A stretch of 17,965 nucleotides of DNA, from assembly GCA_040394195.1 (NCBI GenBank), contig JBEBSR010000052.1, positions 1-17,965 on the forward strand. The letters are read 5' to 3'. The translations under genes and the position numbers were made by a program. Below the pieces are notes generated by a model. The model worked only from the letters and a program-made list of their open reading frames with translations, searched no databases and was not told the origin of the DNA. Within the stretch, counting starts at the first letter, position 1. The number at the start of each line of letters is the position of its first letter. Positions 14,589-17,965 of this stretch are shown here, piece after piece. The DNA comes from Wohlfahrtiimonas larvae_A (GTDB lineage: Bacteria; Pseudomonadota; Gammaproteobacteria; Cardiobacteriales; Wohlfahrtiimonadaceae).

Positions 14589-14626
14589 AAATATAACTCC
14601 TCAAATAGTAGATAGGAGTTATATTT
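14589..14626. repeat. 13-bp perfect inverted repeat covering the comEA ribosome binding site
   Basis: AAATATAACTCCT at 14589-14601 is exactly reverse-complemented by AGGAGTTATATTT at 14614-14626, with a 12-base loop. With one mismatch the arms extend to 14585 and 14630. In the comEA mRNA the downstream arm begins with the AGGAG ribosome site and ends two bases before the ATG, so a folded transcript would hide it. As DNA, the same repeat overlaps the predicted -10, so a dimeric repressor site is the main alternative. Confidence 0.8.
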
Positions 14627-14646
14627 TTATCATTTACAGTTGTTAA
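14618..14646 (-). promoter_or_regulatory. Predicted comEA promoter overlapping the inverted repeat
   Basis: On the minus strand TTAACA (14646-14641) and TATAAC (14623-14618) are separated by exactly 17 bases, each one mismatch from consensus. An alternative pair TTTACA / TAAAAA lies a few bases further upstream. If TATAAC is the -10, transcription starts in the loop of the inverted repeat and the upstream arm is not in the mRNA. Confidence 0.45.
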
Positions 14647-14659
14647 TGTAAATTTACAT
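14646..14659. promoter_or_regulatory. Perfect 14-bp palindrome ATGTAAATTTACAT, possible operator
   Basis: ATGTAAATTTACAT is its own reverse complement and abuts the predicted comEA -35. Another half-site in opposite orientation, ATTTACA at 14632-14638, lies nearby. This clustering suggests a regulator site, but the factor is not identified. Confidence 0.4.
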
Positions 14660-14678
14660 AAATAAATTAAATTATTAT

Positions 14679-15707
14679 TTAGTAGATTGAAAACTCATAA
14701 GTTTTATCAATTGGTGTTCCAATTGTATAAATAATCACTTGTTCAATTTTACCTGCAAAGGATTTTGTCAGCTGGCGTACAGTATTGTTAGATGAAGCGA
14801 GGTAAGATTCTGAGTTTTTGGTTAAATAATCTACAGCATCTTTTTGATTTTTAATTTCTCTATCATCTAAGGCTTTAATGAAGCCTTTGATTAGATCAAT
14901 GCGGATAGCTTGCGTGGAAAGATCATTAGTATTGGCAATTTTCTCAGAGCTTTTTGAAGCCAACGTATTACCCTTAATATCAGTAGCATCAATTTGGATA
15001 ATGGCATCAGCTTTTTCTTGAGTGAGCTGTAATGTCACAACATTATCAAATGAAGGCAGCAGCATCATACCATTGGTATCAGGCTTATGTGCTGTAAGAA
15101 TAGTTCTAGCATTAGTTTCTGTAGGTAGCTGATAATTCATTGCTAAATTAATTTTAAGAATAGATGCATTATCTGTTTCAATAGTGACAGATTGTTCATC
15201 TAGCTTGGATGAAATGACTTGATCGACAGGAATCAATTTACCTGAAGATAATAAAACTGAAGCCACTTTTAGTGTTGGTATTTGAATATTATAGGTTTCC
15301 AACTGTGCTTTCATTTTATTAGAAACGGTAGGGAAATGGAAAATAATATCTGTGGATGATTTGCGTGGAATTTTAGTTACAGACAATTCTTTTGCATAAT
15401 CAAGAATATTTTGTTCCCATGTTTCACTTGATATAAATGTGAAAGGTGTCGTGTAAACTGACGTGCGAATATCATCGGGACGCTGTTTTTTTTGGAAGTC
15501 TTCAATTTGTTTATTGCGTTCATACTGTGCTTCTAAAACGTTTAGCTCTTTTTCATAGTTATCACGAATGGATTTGAGGTTTTCATATTTGAATCTCAAT
15601 GTTAGAACTTTTCTGAATTCTTCCTGCTGTTCTTCGATAGTATCTGCCCAAACAAAATTTTGGTTTGCGAATAACCCTATCAAAACAGTTAGTAGAAATT
15701 TTTTCAT
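14679..15707 (-). CDS. Predicted periplasmic protein with N-terminal coiled coil, function unknown
   Basis: I do not recognise this 342-residue protein. It has a signal peptide (MKKFLLTVLIGLF with cleavage near VWA|D). A highly charged helical region at about residues 23-75 is probably a coiled coil. The rest is a Ser/Thr-rich, beta-looking body (about 80-342) with no cysteines in the mature part. I prefer the ATG at 15707 because the signal peptide starts there; an in-frame ATG at 15743 would add twelve polar residues. It lies between the pot operon and comEA/fimT on the same strand, 80 bases after potI. Periplasmic or outer-membrane attachment, perhaps through partner proteins, is the only inference I can support. 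Confidence 0.75.
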   Translation of the reverse strand: MKKFLLTVLIGLFANQNFVWADTIEEQQEEFRKVLTLRFKYENLKSIRDNYEKELNVLEAQYERNKQIEDFQKKQRPDDIRTSVYTTPFTFISSETWEQNILDYAKELSVTKIPRKSSTDIIFHFPTVSNKMKAQLETYNIQIPTLKVASVLLSSGKLIPVDQVISSKLDEQSVTIETDNASILKINLAMNYQLPTETNARTILTAHKPDTNGMMLLPSFDNVVTLQLTQEKADAIIQIDATDIKGNTLASKSSEKIANTNDLSTQAIRIDLIKGFIKALDDREIKNQKDAVDYLTKNSESYLASSNNTVRQLTKSFAGKIEQVIIYTIGTPIDKTYEFSIY

Positions 15708-15787
15708 GTTCAATATCCAATTAGAATGCGTAACAGATAGCATACAGTATAAGTTAGCACCTTGTTAAATCATAGTTATTTTGTATC

Positions 15788-16591
15788 TTATTCTTCATTA
15801 TGTTTGTCCATTTTCTCTTTATGGTGTGAATATAAAGTAATCAAGAAAACGACTGTTGCAACAACGCCAATGATGATGGTGGATAGTGCATTAATATTAG
15901 GGCTAATCCCTAATCTAGCTTTGGAATAGATCCAAATAGGCAATGTTGTTGCGCCAGGTCCTGTTGTGAATGTTGCAATGATCAAATCATCTAATGATAA
16001 AGTGAAGGATAGTAGCCAGCCAGAAACAATCGCAGGCATAATCATTGGTAATGTTATGTAAATAAATGTTTTAAATCGATCAGCGCCTAAATCCATCGCA
16101 GCTTCTTCAATATGACGGTCAAAACCAATCAGGCGAGATTGAATGACAACTGTGACATAGCACATTGTGAATGTGATATGCGCAAGTAAAATGGTTAAAA
16201 ATCCTTTGCTGAAATTCAATGCCAAAAATGTTAAGGCCAATGATGTGCCCATAATAATTTCAGGCATCACCATGGGTGCATAAGTGATACCTGAAAAGAG
16301 CACCCGACCGCGGAACTGCTTGAATTTAACTAAAGCAAATGCAGTCATTGTGCCTAGTACAACGGCAAATGTTGATGTTAATACTGCTAACCATAATGTG
16401 ATTTTTGCTGCATCCCATAAACCTTTAGTTTTAAAGAGTTCTGGGTACCATTTGAATGAAAACCCACCCCAAACCGTTACAAGCTTCGATTCATTGAAGC
16501 TATAAATAATGAGAATCAAGATAGGGATATAGAGAAAAGCAAAGCCGATCACTAATGAGATTTTGTTAAAACGTGTTAATGTCTGTTTCAT
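15788..16591 (-). CDS. potI: Putrescine ABC transporter permease PotI
   Basis: One of the two inner-membrane permeases of a PotFGHI-type putrescine importer. The 267-residue product has about six membrane helices. The permease EAA motif is at residues 163-169 (EAAMDLG), followed by FIYITLPMIMPAI, which docks the ATPase. Segments such as VIYSFN-like LIIYSFNESKLVTVW, SGWLLSFTLSLDDL and GPGATTLP resemble Escherichia coli PotI more than PotC. AAGGAG precedes the ATG, and potH ends nine bases upstream. No substrate-binding gene (potF) lies downstream of it in the window. Spermidine-preferring PotC is the alternative. Confidence 0.92.
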   Translation of the reverse strand: MKQTLTRFNKISLVIGFAFLYIPILILIIYSFNESKLVTVWGGFSFKWYPELFKTKGLWDAAKITLWLAVLTSTFAVVLGTMTAFALVKFKQFRGRVLFSGITYAPMVMPEIIMGTSLALTFLALNFSKGFLTILLAHITFTMCYVTVVIQSRLIGFDRHIEEAAMDLGADRFKTFIYITLPMIMPAIVSGWLLSFTLSLDDLIIATFTTGPGATTLPIWIYSKARLGISPNINALSTIIIGVVATVVFLITLYSHHKEKMDKHNEE

Positions 16592-16600
16592 GTCAGCTCC

Positions 16601-17620
16601 TTATTCAAATTGCTTCTGTTGAATGCGTTGGAAAAGATAGATTGGAATGATCACAATCAATAACAGTGAAACAGAAATGGCTGAAACAAGAGGTAAATCC
16701 ATGCCTTGTAGATAAGTATCGTAAAGCACTTTTCCGATCATTAAGACATCTGAGCCACCCAGTAAATCAGGAATGACAAATTCGCCCATTGCTGGAATGA
16801 ATACTAAGAAACAGCCTGCTAAAATTCCTGGTAAAGAGATTCTTGCTGTGATAACCCAGAATGTTTTAATAGGCGGACAGCCTAAATCTAGTGCTGCTTC
16901 TACTAATGTATGGTCCATTTTATCTAGTGTTGCATAAATTGGTAGGATCATAAAAGGTAGATAACAATAGATAATGCCAATATAAACAGCAAATTCTGTG
17001 CCTAATAATTGCAATTGCACAGGTGATGCTGGGTCAACTAAACCTATGCCCTGACCAATGAAATTAATGAAATTATTCAAAACACCTGAGGGTGATAGAA
17101 TTGTCATCCAAGCATAAATACGGATTAAAAATGATGTCCAAAAAGGTAAAATCACCATCATTAAGCCAAACAATCGCCATCTTTTGGGTAGGCGAGATAA
17201 TGCTAAAGCTATTGGAAAACCTATCACAAAAGTCAAAAATGTTGAAATGGCTGCAATTTTAATACTGCTTAAGTAAGCTGAGATATAAATATCATCTTGC
17301 CAAAGCGTAATATAGTTTTGAAGATTGAGTTTAATCTCCAATATACCACCATCAATCCATGTTAAAACGGAAGAATAGGGAGGTGAAGCAATTTCAGCTT
17401 CAGTAAAGCTGATGCGCAAAATAATCAAAAATGGCACAATAAAGAAGCAAAAGAGCCATAGATAAGGTATGCCAATGATTACTTTTGCACTATTGAAAAT
17501 ACCTAAGAATTTACGATAGAGCCAAAAGCGCATTAAATTGCGATGAATGAAGTTTAAACGCGACATTAATTCTGCCGCGCGACCACTCATTGTCCCCAAC
17601 TGTTGTTGGCGGTGTTTCAT
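16601..17620 (-). CDS. potH: Putrescine ABC transporter permease PotH
   Basis: The partner permease of PotI. The 339-residue product carries a cytoplasmic N-terminal extension of about 45 residues. Six membrane helices follow, starting at IGIPYLWLF. Conserved PotH segments are LPFWTSFLIRIYAWM (158-172), YIGIIYCYLPFMILPIYA, the EAA motif EAALDLG (241-247), and FIPAMGEFVIPDLLGG. A strong AAGGAGG lies eight bases before the ATG at 17620; a second in-frame ATG at 17590 would shorten the extension. The 30-base gap after potG contains two small hairpins that overlap this ribosome site. Confidence 0.93.
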   Translation of the reverse strand: MKHRQQQLGTMSGRAAELMSRLNFIHRNLMRFWLYRKFLGIFNSAKVIIGIPYLWLFCFFIVPFLIILRISFTEAEIASPPYSSVLTWIDGGILEIKLNLQNYITLWQDDIYISAYLSSIKIAAISTFLTFVIGFPIALALSRLPKRWRLFGLMMVILPFWTSFLIRIYAWMTILSPSGVLNNFINFIGQGIGLVDPASPVQLQLLGTEFAVYIGIIYCYLPFMILPIYATLDKMDHTLVEAALDLGCPPIKTFWVITARISLPGILAGCFLVFIPAMGEFVIPDLLGGSDVLMIGKVLYDTYLQGMDLPLVSAISVSLLLIVIIPIYLFQRIQQKQFE

Positions 17621-17661
17621 AATAACCTCCTTAAGTTATTGTGATCTCAGTTAAGAGATCA
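17621..17661 (-). promoter_or_regulatory. Tandem short hairpins at the potG-potH junction
   Basis: Reading the minus strand, TGATCTC / GAGATCA (7-bp stem, six-base loop, 17661-17642) spans the potG stop codon. Next, AATAAC / GTTATT (6-bp stem, 17640-17621) has TTAAGGAG, the potH ribosome site, in its loop and ends at the ATG. They might tune potH translation relative to potG or stabilise the processed mRNA. Confidence 0.4.
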
Positions 17662-17965
17662 AAACAACAGCAGAATCAGCATCAAAGCTGACGTAAACGC
17701 GATCTTCATAATTAATCGGAAGTTCAACTGCGCGTTTATGGTTAATTTGTGCAGCGGTGACCATTTTGCCATTATCCATTTTAACGTGATAAATGGACAT
17801 ATCGCCGAGATAGCCAATGTCCCAAACTTCGCCCATCATACAGTTACTTTCTATATTTTCTGGCGGTGTTAAGGATATATCCAGTTTTTCAGGGCGAACA
17901 GCAATCCAAGCTTGTGATCCCACAACTGCACCAACACCTTGATTACAAATCAGTGGTGCATCTAC
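17651..17965 (-). CDS. potG: Putrescine ABC transporter ATP-binding protein PotG, C-terminal part only
   Basis: The frame is open to the right edge, so 104 C-terminal residues are visible and the ATPase core lies outside the window. The fragment is a TOBE-type regulatory domain with the VRPEKLDIS signature and GYLGDMSIYHVKM, closely resembling the end of PotG. This domain sits on the dimer and often senses substrate or regulates the ATPase. It is followed by potH and potI in the same order as in Escherichia coli potFGHI. Confidence 0.9.
   Translation of the reverse strand, partial: VDAPLICNQGVGAVVGSQAWIAVRPEKLDISLTPPENIESNCMMGEVWDIGYLGDMSIYHVKMDNGKMVTAAQINHKRAVELPINYEDRVYVSFDADSAVVLIS

Noticed and set aside
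14589..14626. The 13-bp inverted repeat as a terminator for the upstream periplasmic protein gene
   Set aside because: The stem is AT-rich, no U-tract follows in the direction of transcription, and it contains the comEA ribosome site.
1..17965. CRISPR arrays, tRNA/rRNA genes, insertion sequences or prophage genes
   Set aside because: No regularly spaced repeats, transposase-like proteins, phage genes or recognisable RNA genes were seen; nearly all sequence is accounted for by housekeeping-type genes.

Overview
This window is AT-rich chromosomal DNA, by eye about 35-40% G+C. The gene content points to a gammaproteobacterium: RecN, LipB/LipA, endonuclease III next to an RnfB-type ferredoxin, a YccA-like BI-1 protein, FimT and ComEA DNA-uptake proteins, and a PotGHI putrescine importer. 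I cannot place the genus. Low-GC lineages such as Cardiobacteriales relatives, Legionellales or Thiotrichales would fit. There are no rRNA or tRNA genes, CRISPR arrays, insertion sequences or prophage genes. No gap between genes exceeds about 110 bases, so this is dense ordinary chromosome rather than a genomic island.

Layout, left to right. (1) 1-2335, minus: recN, then a membrane-anchored YkuD_2-type L,D-transpeptidase whose start overlaps the recN stop (ATGA); its 3' end is cut by the window edge. (2) 2481-4097, plus: a monocistronic NadE-like gene. It keeps the two-domain layout of glutamine-dependent NAD+ synthetase but has lost the catalytic residues of both domains. It ends in a strong bidirectional terminator shared with a yccA-like gene (4164-4871, minus). 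(3) 4980-12568, minus: ten tightly packed or overlapping genes. In transcription order they are a small secreted Cys-rich protein, a rhodanese, a lipoprotein, a soluble RnfB-like ferredoxin, nth, lipB, lipA, a CDF metal exporter, a TatD nuclease, a nitronate monooxygenase-like flavoprotein and an alpha/beta hydrolase (the secreted protein plus ten further genes). (4) 12677-13750, plus: an AI-2E/PerM family membrane protein, convergent with the next group with overlapping stop codons. (5) 13747-15707, minus: an unrecognised periplasmic protein, then ComEA and FimT, both linked to natural transformation. The comEA leader carries a perfect 13-bp inverted repeat covering its ribosome binding site. 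(6) 15788-17965, minus: the end of potG, then potH and potI of a putrescine ABC importer.

Functional links. lipB and lipA are consecutive steps of lipoate synthesis, and LipA, Nth and the RnfB-like protein are all [4Fe-4S] proteins in one transcription unit. ComEA (periplasmic DNA capture) and FimT (DNA-binding minor pilin with a GRxR motif) form a small competence locus. The observations most worth following are the doubly inactive NadE-like pseudoenzyme and the comEA leader hairpin/operator. All function calls are by recognition of motifs and families; no searches were run.
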